Positions 47,680 through 60,084 are shown, numbered from the stretch's first letter. The stretch: 64,000 bases of DNA from Boswellia sacra (GCA_013180625.2 SNVD02009584.1:186001-250000), one strand, 5' to 3'. Numbers and translations: made by a program. Notes: generated from the letters alone by a model not told the origin.

Positions 47680-47918
47680 CTTACTTTATGTCATGTGTTT
47701 TGTTGTTGAATTGCTATTGTTGTTATGTATGTGTTATGTTTTGACTTGATTTCTTGGTTGCTTGGATGATGAAATATGAGTAAAGTTACTTATTGTAAGT
47801 TGTTTGTTGTGATTACATGAAAAATTATGTGTGAATTGAAGTGTTGATGAAGTGGAGTAGAGATGATTTTGTGAGAAGTGCAGTTCATGTGACTGTCTTG
47901 TGTTGATTGAGTTGATGT

Positions 47919-49046
47919 GTTTTTCTGGATTGAAAATTGTATGATTTCTCATTTGTTTTAGAAAATAGACGTATTAAGCTTTAATTAGCCATTGATTTCG
48001 TTGAATTTAGAGTTAAAATGGATTTTTGGTGAATTTTTGAAGTTGGGAGTCGAATTTTGGAAATGAGACGTTTTGAACCAACTCTGGAATTCGATTCTGG
48101 TGTTTCGCTCGACAGTGAACAGTATCGAGAAACAGTGTCGAGTGAACAGTGTCGAGTGAACAGTGAACAGTGTTTTGAGTGAGCAGTGTCGAGTGATCAG
48201 TGTTTCGAGTGAACAGTATCGAGAAACAGTATCGAGTGAACGGTATCGAGAAACAATTTCGAGTGAACAGTGTCAAGAAACAGTGTCGAGTGTCGAGCAA
48301 AATTTCAGAACCACCCAAATTGACTTTATACTTCCAAAAAAGTCCTGAATTTTGCATAAAAATCGTATTTCTTAAGATTTATCATAGTAATGATATTGAA
48401 AGGCTGTTAATGTATGCATTGGACCTTGGATGGGCCGTTTTGTATACGGATCCAAAGAGAATACGGATAAAATGATATGATGTGTTTTTCTGGATTGAAA
48501 ATTGTATGATTTCTCATTTGTTTTAGAAAATAGACGTATTAAGCTTTAATTAGCCATTGATTTCGTTGAATTTAGAGTTAAAATGGATTTTTGGTGAATT
48601 TTTGAAGTTGGGAGTCGAATTTTGGAAATGAGACGTTTTGAACCAACTCTGGAATTCGATTCTGGTGTTTCGCTCGACAGTGAACAGTATCGAGAAACAG
48701 TGTCGAGTGAACAGTGTCGAGTGTCGAGTGAACAGTGTTTTGAGTGAACACTGTCGAGTGAGCAGTGTCGAGTGATCAGTGTTTCGAGTGAACAGTGTCG
48801 AGAAACAGTATCGAGTGAACGGTATCGAGAAACAATTTCGAGTGAACAGTGTCAAGAAACAGTGTCGAGTGTCGAGCAAAATTTCAGAACCACCCAAATT
48901 GACTTTATACTTCCAAAAAAGTCCTGAATTTTGCATAAAAATCGTATTTCTTAAGATTTATCATAGTAATGATATTGAAAGGCTGTTAATGTATGCATTG
49001 GACCTTGGATGGGCCGTTTTGTATACGGATCCAAAGAGAATACGGA
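47919..49046 (+). repeat. 564 bp tandem duplication in the gypsy 5' LTR
   Basis: The segment starting TGTTTTTCTGGATTGAAAAT near 47919 recurs near 48483 almost unchanged, including the CAGTGTCGAGTGAACAG mini-repeats. The 3' LTR has it once (from about 55330). It arose after, or during, insertion of the element. Confidence 0.9.
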
Positions 49047-49850
49047 TAAAATGATATGATGTGTTAGACCTTGGGTGGACCGTTCTGTATACGGACCCAA
49101 GAGGAACACGAATATAATGATATAAAGTGTTGGACCTTGGGTGGACCGTTCTGTATACGGACCTAAGGGGAACACGAATATTTCAATATGATGTGTTAGA
49201 CCTTGGGTGGACCGTTCTGTATACGGACCCAAGGGGAACATGAATATATTGATATGAGGTGTTGGACCTTGGGTGGACCGTTCTGTATACGGACCCAAGG
49301 GGAACACGAATATTTTGAAATGATGTGTTGGACCTTGGATGGGTCGTTCTGTATACGGATCCAAGGGGAATACGAACAGAGATTTCATATGTGAAGAACA
49401 TAATAGTTTGATATATTATTATTGGATGCCTACTCCTGTGATTGAATATTTGTGGAATGTGAATAATTTCGTATAATGTTAGAACTTTCCTACTGGGCTT
49501 TAGGCTCACCCCCTCCCTCCACAGGTACACAGAAGGATGCACATCCTAGAGATGTTCCAGAGCTTTCTTAGGGAGTCTGGAGTCAATATGCATATAATTT
49601 TTTGAGACTGTCTTGATTCTCCTAGTATGTAATGAGAGATTTTGTTAGGTGACTATTAACTGATGTATTGATTTTGTCACTAGTGTATGTAAAATTAATT
49701 TTGAACAAATAGTCATAAGTTGTAATGAATTCTTGTGATGTATTTATAAAAGAAAAAAAATTTATGAAATATGGATGACGTAATTTTTATAAATTCTTAT
49801 TCAATCACACCCTAAAATCTCTAAATAAGAGATGTTAGGGCGTGACAGGG

Positions 49851-49863
49851 TGGTATCAGAGCC
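49851..49863 (+). other. Primer binding site of the gypsy element
   Basis: TGGTATCAGAGCC lies 3 bases after the LTR end and is complementary to initiator tRNA-Met. Confidence 0.9.
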
Positions 49864-50023
49864 TAGGCCTTACTATAGACCTGTGGAAAGGAGGTAGATG
49901 GTCTGGGAGGGGTAGAGTCATGTTGTGCTCTTGCATGTGCCTTGAATAACTGTTTGTGGTGTTTATGTTCTAAATGTTATAAATTTAGTCACTTATCTTT
50001 TTGCCACTGATAAAAATTAGATA

Positions 50024-53000
50024 ATGAGTTCTCCTACGCGAAGTGCTTCAAGTTCTAACCCACCTGAGGGTGGTGAGAGGTCAGAATTTTACAGAGCCAT
50101 GAGGGATGTGGCCAATACATTGGCCGAAACAGTGGCAAACACGGTTAGGGAAACTCTTCGTGCTAACCCACCACCACCACCGCCTCAACCGGTGTTAGAG
50201 ACGGGTGTTGATAATAGAATGAAGGGTGCACTTAGAGAAGTCCAACGCCACAATCCACCTACTTTTAATGGGGAGCCCGACCCGAATATTGCAGAAGATT
50301 GGCTTATACGAGTTGAGCGCCTCTTCAATCTTTTGCAAGTTGAAGAAGATATATGGGTTAGGGTGGCAACTCATCTGTTGTCAGGAGAGGCGTTACAGTG
50401 GTGGACGTCTGTTGAGCATATTAGAGGAGAGAACATTCTTACATGGAAGGACTTCTCTACTGCCTTTTTGGATAAATATTTTCCTACGATTTTTCGGGAC
50501 CAAAAGGAAAATGAGTTTATATACTTGACCCAGGGGAATATGATGGTGCAACAGTATGAGGCACGATTTGCTGCTTTATCCCGTTTTGTACCTGGGTTGG
50601 TGGCAGATGAGGCTAGCAAGGCCCGGAGATTTTTAAAAGGACTGAGAGATGACATCAGACCCTCAGTGGCAGTGTGTAGATTGACGACATATTCTGATGT
50701 GGTAGAGACCGCTTTAGTGGCAGAACAGGAGATATCCCAGAGTCACAGGGTGGGGGGTATTAGCATACCTCCTAGAGGAGCCAGACAGCAGGATCGTTCA
50801 GCTAAGAGACAGAGAACTCAGTCCAGTAGGACTTCTTTCAATTCTCAGTCTCAGCAACTGCAATCTCAAGGCTCTATGGCAAGTGGGTCCTCACAGAGTC
50901 AGCGAGTTTGTTATGGGTGTGGGAAACCAGGTCACTTGCGATATCAGTGTCCCAGATGTTATAGATGCAGACAATACGGTCATATACAACGGGATTGTCC
51001 GGCAGGGATGAGAGGTCCTCAGAGTGTCACTAGTCAGATCCCACTGACTCCTCGACAAGGGTTAGGGTCACAGACTAGACCTCCGTTTCAAGGACATGAT
51101 ACTCATTCCCATCAGACATCTCGGAGGTCTCAGGCGGCTTCTTCTCAATCTGTTAGGCCTCCAAGATCAGCTCAGAGCACTAGACAGCAGGGACAGATGA
51201 CTCAGGGACGAGTTTTTGCTTTGACTCAGCCGACAGAGCCTGCAGACCATAGAGTTGTGGGAGGTACATTACTGGTTTTTAACGCATGGGCTCATGTTTT
51301 ATTTGATTTTAGAGCTACTCATTCTTTTATATCCACCCATTTTGCATCTGTATTAGGATTAGAGTCTGAGTTGTTGGATTCTGTATTACAAGTGGAGTCA
51401 CCTATGGGTAGCACTTTAGAGGTTGGGAGGATATGTCGCTCCTGTATGTTAGAAATTAATGGGCACAGGTTATTATTTGATTTGATACTTATGGATTTCA
51501 CGGAGTATGATGTGATACTAGGAATGGATTGGTTGTCCACTTATCGAGTTCTATTGGATTGTCACAAGAAGAAAGTGATCATCCACATGCCGGATGGCAT
51601 CATTTTTAGTTTTTATGGGGATAAATATGCATTATTGCATTATCCTTTGCTTGGGTCGCAAAACAAGAAAGGGATGAGGAACATGATAGCAAGTATATTG
51701 GTAGAAGAGACTAATAAAGGGGTTTCTGAACTTCCTCGGGTGGTGAATGAATTTCCTGATGTCTTTCCTGAAGAATTGCCTGGGTTATCTCCAACTAGAG
51801 AAGTGGAGTTTGCTATTGAAGTGTATCTGGGTCTGGCACCTATATCAGTGGCTCCTTACCGAATGGCTCCAGCAGAGTTGAAGGAGCTAAAGCTGCAGAT
51901 AAAAGAATTGTTAGAGAAGGGATTCATCCGACCTAGTACTTCTCTTTGGGGTGCACCAGCATTATTTGTGAAGAAGAAAGATGGTTCATTGCGTTTATGC
52001 ATCGATTACAGACAGTTAAATCGGGTTACAGTGAAAAACAAATATCCTCTACCTAGGATCGATGATTTGTTTGACCAGTTGAGAGGATCTTATTGTTTTT
52101 CCAAGATAGATCTTCGTTCGGGTTATCATCAATTGAGAATAAAGGAAGGAGATATACCCAAGACCGCTTTTCGTACCCGGTATGGACATTATGAGTTCTT
52201 GGTCATGCCATTTGGATTGACTAATGCTCCTGCTGCCTTTATGGATTTGATGAATCGTGTTTTCAGACCTCACTTAGACCAATTTGTGATTGTGTTTGTG
52301 GATGATATCCTCATTTATTCTTCATCTGAGGTTGAACATGAGCAACATTTACGTGTGGCACTTCAAACACTGAGAGAGCATCGTCTTTATGCCAAGCTAA
52401 GTAAATGTGAATTTTGGCTATCAGAAGTAAAATTTTTAGGCCATGTGGTGTCAAGACAAGGAATCTCAGTGGATCCATCAAAAGTAGAAGCAGTTATTAA
52501 GTGGGAACGACCAAAGAATGTGTTTAAAGTCCACAGTTTCTTTGGTTTAGCAGGATACTATAGGCACTTTGTTGAGAACTTTTTCCAATTGGCTGCACCA
52601 ATGACCAAGTTAACAAGGAAAGGAGTCAGATTCGAATGGAATGATGCATGTGAGCAAGCATTCCAAGAATTGAAGAAAAGATTAACTTCAGCACCTATCC
52701 TTGTGATGCCACAACGTGGAGTTGATTATGTAGTTTTCACCGATGCTTCCTTGGATGGGTTAGGGTGCGTGTTAATGCAACAGGGTCGAGTTGTAGCCTA
52801 TGCATCTCGTCAGTTGAAACCTCATGAGTAGAATTATCCCACCCACGACTTAGAACTTGCTGCGGTAGTGTATGCTTTGAAAATTTGGCGGTATTATTTG
52901 TATGGTGAGAGGTTTGAAGTCTTTTGTGATCATAAAAGTTTAAAATACATTTTCACTCAAAAAGACTTGAATCTGAGGCAACGAAGATGGATGGAGTATT

Positions 53001-54646
53001 GGGAAGACTATGATTTCTCTATCCACTATCATCCAGGCAAGGCAAATGTGGTGGCTGATGCATTAAGTAGGAAGTCGAGGGCCATGGTTAGTGCGATGAT
53101 AGGGGAGTGGAGCATGTTGCGGTCTGTTTATGATTATGATATCTTGGTTGAGGATCGCGGAGATCAAATTTGTCTTTTTACACTTGTTGCCCAACCATCT
53201 CTTGTGAATAGAGTGATTGAATGGCAACATCAAGATTCAGAGACTAGAGCTTTGTATGAGCAAGTATTACGCAGTGATGGGAGTGTGGATTGGACCATTG
53301 GTTCAGAAGGGAGTTTGCGATTCAAGGGTAGAATCTTTGTTCCATCGAGTAAAGAGTGTAAAGATGATATTCTTAAGGAATTTCATCATTCTAAATTTGC
53401 TATTCATCCTGGTGGTACTAAGATGTATCATGATTTACGTCGACAGTTTTGGTGGAAAGGAATGAAGAAGGATGTTGCTGAATATGTGGCTAGATGCCTT
53501 ACTTGTTAACAAGTGAAGGCTGAACATCAAAGACCTGCAGGATTACTCCAACCATTGCCTGTAGCAGAGTGAAAGTGGGATCACATCACCATGGATTTTG
53601 TTACTGGATTACCCCGTTCTTTAAAAGGGAAGGATGCAATATAAGTGATCGTGGATAGATTAACCAAAGTATCATATTTTCTTCCTATACGTACAACCGA
53701 TTCAGTGGATGTTTTGAGTCGGCTATACATTAAAGAAATTGTAAGATTGCATGGAGTTCTAGTTTCAGTGGTGTCAGACAGAGATCCCCGGTTTACAGCT
53801 CAATTTTGGCAAAGCCTCCAAAGAGCTATGGGCACTCAATTGTTATTTAGTACAGCCTTCCATCCCCAAACTAATGGTCAATCAGAGCGTACTATTCAAA
53901 TTCTAGAAGATATGTTGAGGGCTTGTGTGATGGATTTCCAAGGTAATTGGGAGGATCATTTACCACTCGTGGAATTCGCATACAACAATAGCTACCAGTT
54001 AAGTATTGGAATGGCACTTTATGAGGCACTCTATGGTAGACCATGTAGGTCTCCTTTATGTTGGATGGAAGTGGGAGAAGCTACTTTACTAGGGCCTGAG
54101 CTTGTACGAGAGACAACTGAAAAGGTGAAATTGATACGTCAACGATTGCTTACAGCCCAAAGTCGACATAAAAGCTATGCAGACAAGAGGAGACGACCGT
54201 TAGAATTCAAAGTGGGGGACCATGTGTTTTTAAAGGTGTCTCCGCGTAAAGGCTTGATACGTTTTGGATAGAAAGGTAAACTTGCTCCACGTTATATTGG
54301 TCCATTTGAAGTCCTAAGGCGGGTTGGCGAAGTAGCTTATGAGCTAGCATTGCCGCCACGGTTATCGGGAATTCATAATACATTCCATGTATCGATGCTA
54401 AGAAAGTATGAACCTCACCCAACACATGTACTTGACTGGAGTGAGTTGGATATCCAACAAGATATTTCGTATGAAGAGGTTCCTATACAAATCCTGGACT
54501 CGAGAGTGCAAGTCTTACGTGGCAAGTCCATCCCATTACTCAAGGTCTTGTGGAAACATCATGATGTTGAAGAGGCCACGTGGGAGTTAGAGTCAGAGAT
54601 TCAAAGAAAGTATCCAGAGATTTTGACGGCGAAAGGTAATTTCTGA
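50024..54646 (+). pseudogene. Gypsy gag-pol polyprotein with five in-frame stops
   Basis: One frame runs from ATG 50024 to TGA 54644-54646. Gag comes first ([20 protein letters not shown] near residue 84). Two CCHC knuckles follow near residues 296-325 ([28 protein letters not shown]) in a Gln/Ser-rich tract. In the protease (near residue 427) the usual Asp-Ser-Gly-Ala is Asp-Phe-Arg-Ala. RT runs about 590-780 with FVDDILIYS near 756, followed by RNase H and integrase with its HHCC-like zinc region and DDE core (SDRDPRFT near 53777). The chromodomain-like end reads KVLWKHHDVEEATWELES. Stops at 52829, 53507, 53570, 53642 and 54269 all keep the frame, which suits point-mutation decay. The linker to 54646 still reads through. 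Confidence 0.93.
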
Positions 54647-54706
54647 TTCATGTTTTCAAATTTCGAGGACGAAATTTATTTTTAGGAGGGTAGGTTGTGG
54701 AATTCT

Positions 54707-54709
<3 letters not shown>

Positions 54710-54753
<44 letters not shown>
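54710..54753. repeat. TA microsatellite in the gypsy 3' LTR
   Basis: About 22 uninterrupted TA units. Confidence 0.95.
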
Positions 54754-54758
<5 letters not shown>

Positions 54759-55519
54759 ATTTTAGATAATATGACTAAGGGTATTTGAGTAATTTTATGA
54801 GAATTGGGTTGGATAATAGAAGCGGGCTTGTGTTGGAATTGGTAAGGGTGAATTGGGCTTGAATTTGAAATTGTTGGACTTAGGCCCATTGAGTCAAGGC
54901 CTTATGTATATAAGAGATGGGGTTTCTAGAATTAGTGAGAAGAGAAAAGAAAAGAAGAGATGAGGAGAAGAAGTTGACGGTTCCAGGAAGAAAAAGAAGA
55001 GAAAAAGAAGAAGAGAAAGGAGAAGAAGGAAAAGAGAGGGAAAAATTCAAGAAGCTTAGCTTGGAAAACAGGTAAAAGATTCTAACACTATACTTACATT
55101 ATGTCATGTGTTTTGTTGTTGAATTGATATTGTTGATATGTATGTGTCATGTTTTGACTTTATTTTTTGGTTGCTTGGATGATGAAATATGAGTGAAGTT
55201 ACTTATTGTAAGTTGTTTGTTGTGATTGCATGAAAAATTATGTGTGAATTGAAGTGTTGATGAAGTGGAGTAGAGATGACTTTGTGAGAAGTGCAGTTCA
55301 TGTGACTGTCTTGTGTTGATTAAGTTGATGCGTTTTTCTGGATTAAAAATTGTATGATTTCTCATTTGTTTTGGAAAATGGACACATTAAGCTTTAATTA
55401 GCCATTGATTTCGTTGAATTTGGAGTTAAAATGGATTTTTGGTGAATTTTTGAAGTTGGGAGCCGAATTCTGGAAATGAGACATTTTAAACCAACTCTGG
55501 AATTCGATTCTGGTGTTTC

Positions 55520-55810
55520 GCTCGACAGTAAACAGTGTCGAGAAACAGTGTCAAGTGTCGAGAAATAGTGTCGAGTGAACAGAGTTCTGAGTGAACAGTG
55601 TCGAGAAACAGTATCGAGTGAACAGTGTTTCGAGTGAACAGTGTCGAGAAACAGTGTCAAGTGAGCAGTTTTTCGAGTGAACAGTGTCGAGAAACAGTGT
55701 CGAGTGATCAGTGTTTCGAGTGAACAGTGTCGAGAAACAGTATCGAGTGAACAGTATTTTCGGTGAACAATGTCGAGAAACAGTGTCAAGTGAACAGTGT
55801 CGAGTGTCGA
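55520..55810 (+). repeat. CAGTGTCGAG mini-repeat cluster, gypsy 3' LTR
   Basis: Irregular tandem units of about 15-21 bp built from GAGTGAACAGTGT and CGAGAAACAGTGT. Counterparts lie at 48107-48300 and 48670-48880 with different unit numbers. The units expand and contract between LTRs. Confidence 0.9.
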
Positions 55811-55932
55811 GCAAAATTTCAGAACCACCCAAATTGACGGTATACTTCCCAAAAAGTCCTGGATTTTGCATAAAAATCGTATTTTCTTAAGATTTATCAT
55901 AGTAATGATATTGAAAGGCTGTTAATGTATGC

Positions 55933-56390
55933 ATTGGACCTTGGATGGGCCGTTTTGTATACGGATCCAAGGAGAATGCGGATAAAATGATATGATGTGT
56001 TGGACCTTGGGTGGACCGTTCTGATATACGGACCCAAGGGGAACACGAATATAATGATATAAAGTGTTGGACCTTGGGTGGACCGTTCTGTATACGGACC
56101 TAAGGGGAACACGAATATTTTGATATGATGTGTTGGACCTTGGGTGGACCATTCTGTATACGGACCCAAGGGGAGCACGAATATAATGATATAAAGTGTT
56201 GGACCTTGGGTGGACCGTTCTGTATACGGACCCAAGGGGAACATGAATATATTGATATGAGGTGCTGGACCTTGGGTGGACCGTTCTGTATACGGACCCA
56301 AGGGGAACACGAATATTTTGAAATGATGTGTTGGACCTTGGATGGGCCGTTCTGTATACGGATCTAAGGGGAATACGAACAGAGATTTCA
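55933..56390 (+). repeat. 65 bp hairpin repeats, gypsy 3' LTR (seven units)
   Basis: Each unit holds CCTTGGGTGGACCG and CGGACCCAAGG 9 bases apart, able to pair as a stem (CCTTGGGT with ACCCAAGG, CCG with CGG). Unit starts are near 55933, 55998, 56064, 56130, 56197, 56263 and 56330. The 5' LTR has six units (48997-49390). Long ORFs on both strands here are repeat artefacts. Confidence 0.92.
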
Positions 56391-56849
56391 TATGTGAAGA
56401 ACATAATAGTTTGATATATTATTATTGGATGCCTACTCCTGTGATTGAATATTTGTAGAATGTGAATAATTTCGTATAATGTTAGAACTTTCCTACTTGG
56501 CTTTAGGCTCACCCCCTCCCTCCACAGGTACACAAAAGGATGCTCATCCTAAAGATGTTCCAGAGCTTTCTTAGGGAGTCTGGAGTCAATAGCATATAAT
56601 TTTTGGGGACTGTCTTGATTCTCCTAGTATGTAATGGGAGATTTTGTTAGGTGACTATTAGCTGATGTATTGATTTTGTCACTAGTGTATGTAAAATTAA
56701 TTTTGAACAAATAGTCATAAGTTGTAATGAATTCTTGTGATGTATTTATAAAAGAAAAAAAATTTATGAAATATGGATGACGTAATTTTCATAAATTCTT
56801 ATTCAATCACACCCTAAAATCTCTAAATAAGAGATGTTAGGGCGTAACA

Positions 56850-59740
56850 GTAACACTTACCTCAAAATCTCTTTCCTTGGTGCTCTTTTGTGCAAGTTTG
56901 GCATAGAATCGTCTGTGTGTCACGTAGGGTGTGAGATCCCTCCCTATCAGATTTCATGATGCCTTTACCGAGTCTTCAAAAATATTCCAAACTCTGTGAG
57001 CAAGCAGACTTACCTCTATGTTGTTGCGATCCATTTGCCTAATTACGTTTGCTCTTGCTCTTGGTTGCCTTAACTTGTGTACCTGCATACATGGCATTCT
57101 ATTTTGCCATCTTGCCTACCAGCCTACTGTTTATGTACGGAAAATCGATTCCCTATAATTTGCTATATGCCATCATTAACTATAATTGGGGATATCATGA
57201 TAACTGACACCTATCTAGCTGATCGAAAGCACATAAGTAGACTAAAGTATAATAAATTATGCCACTTGTCAACACTTTGTTGGCTAGGATACTTCTAAAC
57301 TTTTTTGGGCTCTAAGCATATCTAAACCCTTCCTTAGACATTTACAACCTTGCTTGTTATTCAAGCATCTCTAGAAACATTTATATATGGCTAGATAACT
57401 CTAGAAATACCACACCACGCTACACATCCCTAGAAAACCCTAGACTCAAAATATCTCTACTAGCTTTTGGAATCTTTTACATGATTCCATAACCTTCCAT
57501 TGCCGTCTAGACTCTTCTAGGTCCTTTTTAAGATTTTGCGTCATTCTGGTGCCTTACAAAACCCTTCAGATCCTTATGAAACACTCCAGAACATCACACA
57601 ACCTTTCAAAAATTTTTGAAACACTGTGCCCTTCTTTGCACCCTGAACTTATTACACTGTGAGGATTTTAAATCACCCTAATACTTACCCAAAAATCCCT
57701 TCTCTCAATGGTCTTTAGCTCAAGATTTGTGCAAAATCATATGCGTGTTGAACAAGGCATGACATTTTCTAAAACCTGATTTCACGATGCCCTAGTCGCA
57801 CCTTCGGGGATGTCCCAAACTTTGTGAGCAAGCGGACTTACCTCCATGTTGCCACGATCCCTTCATATACTTGCGATTCCTCTTGGTAGCTTTAACTAGT
57901 GTACCTGTGTACATGGCATTTCCATTCATGATCTTATCTCAAAGCTGCTATTTTTTATGGAGAATCGATTCCCTATCATTTTCTATTCGTCATTAGCTAT
58001 AGCTAGGGAATATCATAATAACCTACTCTTATTTGGCTAACCAAAACAAACAGATAAAGCAAAGTATAATAAACTAGCCACTTCTTAACACTCTGTTGGT
58101 TATGACACTTTTATACTTTTTTGGGCTCCAAGCACATCTAGACCCTTTCCTAGATATTTATAGAATTGTTGGCAATCAAGCATCTTTAGAAAGGTGTACA
58201 CATGGCAAGACAACTCTTAGGAATAGTACACAACATTGGACATCCCTAGAAAACCCTAGGCTCAAGAGATCTCCATACGCTTCTGAAATCTTCCATGGCA
58301 TGCCACAATCTTTTGTCATCATCTGAACTCTGTTGGGTCCTTCTTCATCCTTTTGCGTCTTTTTGGTGCATTTTAGAATTGTCTGAAACCTTCTAGAACA
58401 CTCCAGAACATCGCCAAACGTTTCAAAAACTCGTAGAACACTATGCCTGCTCTTTGTACCATTGAACTTCTAACGTTATGAGGATTTCAAATCATTATAA
58501 CACTTACCCTAAAAGCCATTTTCTCGGCTCTCTTCCGTGCAAGTCAATGCAGAATCGTGTGCATGTCACGCGGGGCGTGGTAACCTCTCACACCTGACTT
58601 GACGGCACCCTCATCATACCTTCAGGGATACCCCCGAGTTTGCAAGCAAGTAGACTTACCTTCATGTTGCTGCATTACTTTCACCCACATACACTTGCCA
58701 ATATTCAACACCCTTGCCATCCTACCAAGACAATGCATTCAATAAGGATATTGTGCATAAACAAATTTCAATAAAGAAAATATTTGAGTACCAAGCTTGA
58801 GATTGTGACTACTTAATTTAGCAATAGCATTATTTTCTAATTCTATGGAAACTTGAGTTGAGTAAAGTCAAAGAAACACACCAGCTTGGGTCAAAAGCCC
58901 ACAACTTGTTATTTAACATCGGTAACAAAGAATTAGAAAAAGAATAGACTGATGGAAGTCTGAGCAATTGAAAGAGAAAGATGCTAATGAGGATTTTAAT
59001 CAACTTTATGAGCATTACTAAATGATAAAATATTAGAAAACAAGGGGTCTCCTTAAGTAAACCCTGCTACTGGATAAGCACCAATCAAAATGAGACACTT
59101 AAAAATGATAAAATTTTATGGGACAATATCAAAAAGTGCCCTCAAGTTTTAGCCTAATTTCAATCATCACCACGATACACTGCTGCTATTGAAGGGAAGG
59201 CCGATACAATCACATATGGTTGCCTTACCTTACGCTCCTACGTAGATGGCATCCCCATTAGCCATATTGCCTTCCAGCTTGTTGTTTCTATATCAAGAAT
59301 CGATTCCCTATCATTTGCTATAGCTAGGGTATATCATGATAACCTAAGCCTAGCTGGTTGACCAAAAGCAAACAAGGTACACAAAAGTATGATAAATTGT
59401 GCCATTCATCAACTCTTTGTCGGCTAAGACACTTCCACACTTTCGGGGGCTCCAAGCATATCTTGAACCCTTCTTTAGATATTTAAAACCTTGCTTGGTG
59501 GCATCAAACATCTCTAGAAATTTTTACATATGGTTAGACAACTCTAGGGAACACTACATCTCACAAGACATCACGAAAAAAACCCTAGACTCAAATATCT
59601 CTGCTTACTTCTAGAATCTGTCCCTATACACAACAACCTTCCATCGCCATTCAGACTCTTATAGATCTTTGTGCCTTCCGCGTCTTTCTGGACTTCTAGA
59701 ACACTCCATAACCTTCAAGCAAACTTCCAGAACACTACAA
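56850..59740 (+). repeat. Tandem array of about 0.8 kb repeats, right part
   Basis: Continues the array at 42740-45190 with landmarks near 57259, 58077 and 59400. The first two are 818 bp apart. The third is about 1.32 kb on because a piece of about 530 bp (58690-59225) was inserted. Units again carry CTAGACATCCCTAGAAAACC-like and GTGAGCAAG-like blocks. No gene. Confidence 0.78.
58690..59225. repeat. Dispersed repeat inserted in the 0.8 kb array
   Basis: Matches 60775-61240 (CTTGCCATCCTACCAAGACA onward, to AAAAAGTGCCCTC) and then 61660-61722 (CAATCATCACCACGAT onward). The 61240-61660 part is missing here. It is unidentified, and minus-strand open stretches in both copies are not conserved as one protein. 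Confidence 0.75.
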
Positions 59741-60084
59741 TAAATCCGTTCATCCAATTTAAATTGAATGTGACATGATAATTGAATGTTATTTCTATGT
59801 ACATATGGTCTAATCATATATATGAAATTTGAGTGCATTTATTACATTGTAGTCGTTGTTTTGGATTATCTTATTATTATAAATATAAAAGTGAGATTCT
59901 TGGTTAAATAATATTGAAAAAGAAATCTTTTAGTTGACTAAGATGCTAGAAACCAATTGAGTTGTGTTCATGGTTTAGATGGTTAATTAGTTAGTTTTTT
60001 TATTTAGATACCTTTTATACTACATATTATCATATTATTTTTTCACTTGATAATTATCAATTTATTCTAAATTGAGATACTGGA

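Larger units (their letters stand above)
45190..49847 (+). repeat. 5' LTR of the gypsy element (split and expanded)
   Basis: Matches the 3' LTR in three parts: 45190-45558, 47680-48475 and 48476-49847. It has a TATA-type promoter (TGTATATAAGAG near 45365), then a purine-only tract of about 110 bases (45395-45510). A 564 bp tandem duplication (first copy from 47919, second from 48483) is absent from the 3' LTR. Six hairpin repeat units occur at 48997-49390. Ends GGCGTGACA at 49847. Confidence 0.88.
45190..56849 (+). mobile_element. Ty3/gypsy chromovirus-type retrotransposon, inserted in the 0.8 kb repeat array
   Basis: LTRs lie at about 45190-49847 (with a solo LTR and a tandem duplication inside) and 54696-56849. 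The internal region holds a tRNA-Met primer site and one long gag-pol frame with five stops. The order protease-RT-RNase H-integrase marks Ty3/gypsy, and the C-terminal chromodomain-like segment suggests the Tekay/Del chromovirus clade. The left border is worn: the first bases of the 5' LTR do not match TGTGGAATTC of the 3' LTR, and no target duplication is clear. The flanking 0.8 kb repeat resumes at 56850. Confidence 0.92.
54696..56849 (+). repeat. 3' LTR of the gypsy element
   Basis: Starts TGTGGAATTC after the purine tract TTAGGAGGG and ends GGCGTAACA. It carries the TATA-type promoter near 54907, the purine tract (54937-55050), the CAGTGTCGAG mini-repeats (55520-55810) and seven hairpin repeat units (55933-56390). 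Confidence 0.92.

Noticed and set aside
48951..49542. Repetitive minus-strand ORFs with PLGPYTERSTQGPTPH-like units
   Set aside because: These are translations of the hairpin repeats in the gypsy LTR, with no start context and no conservation between LTRs.
55897..56533. Overlapping ORFs of up to 203 codons on the minus strand
   Set aside because: They have the same origin as those in the 5' LTR and are frame by-products of tandem units.
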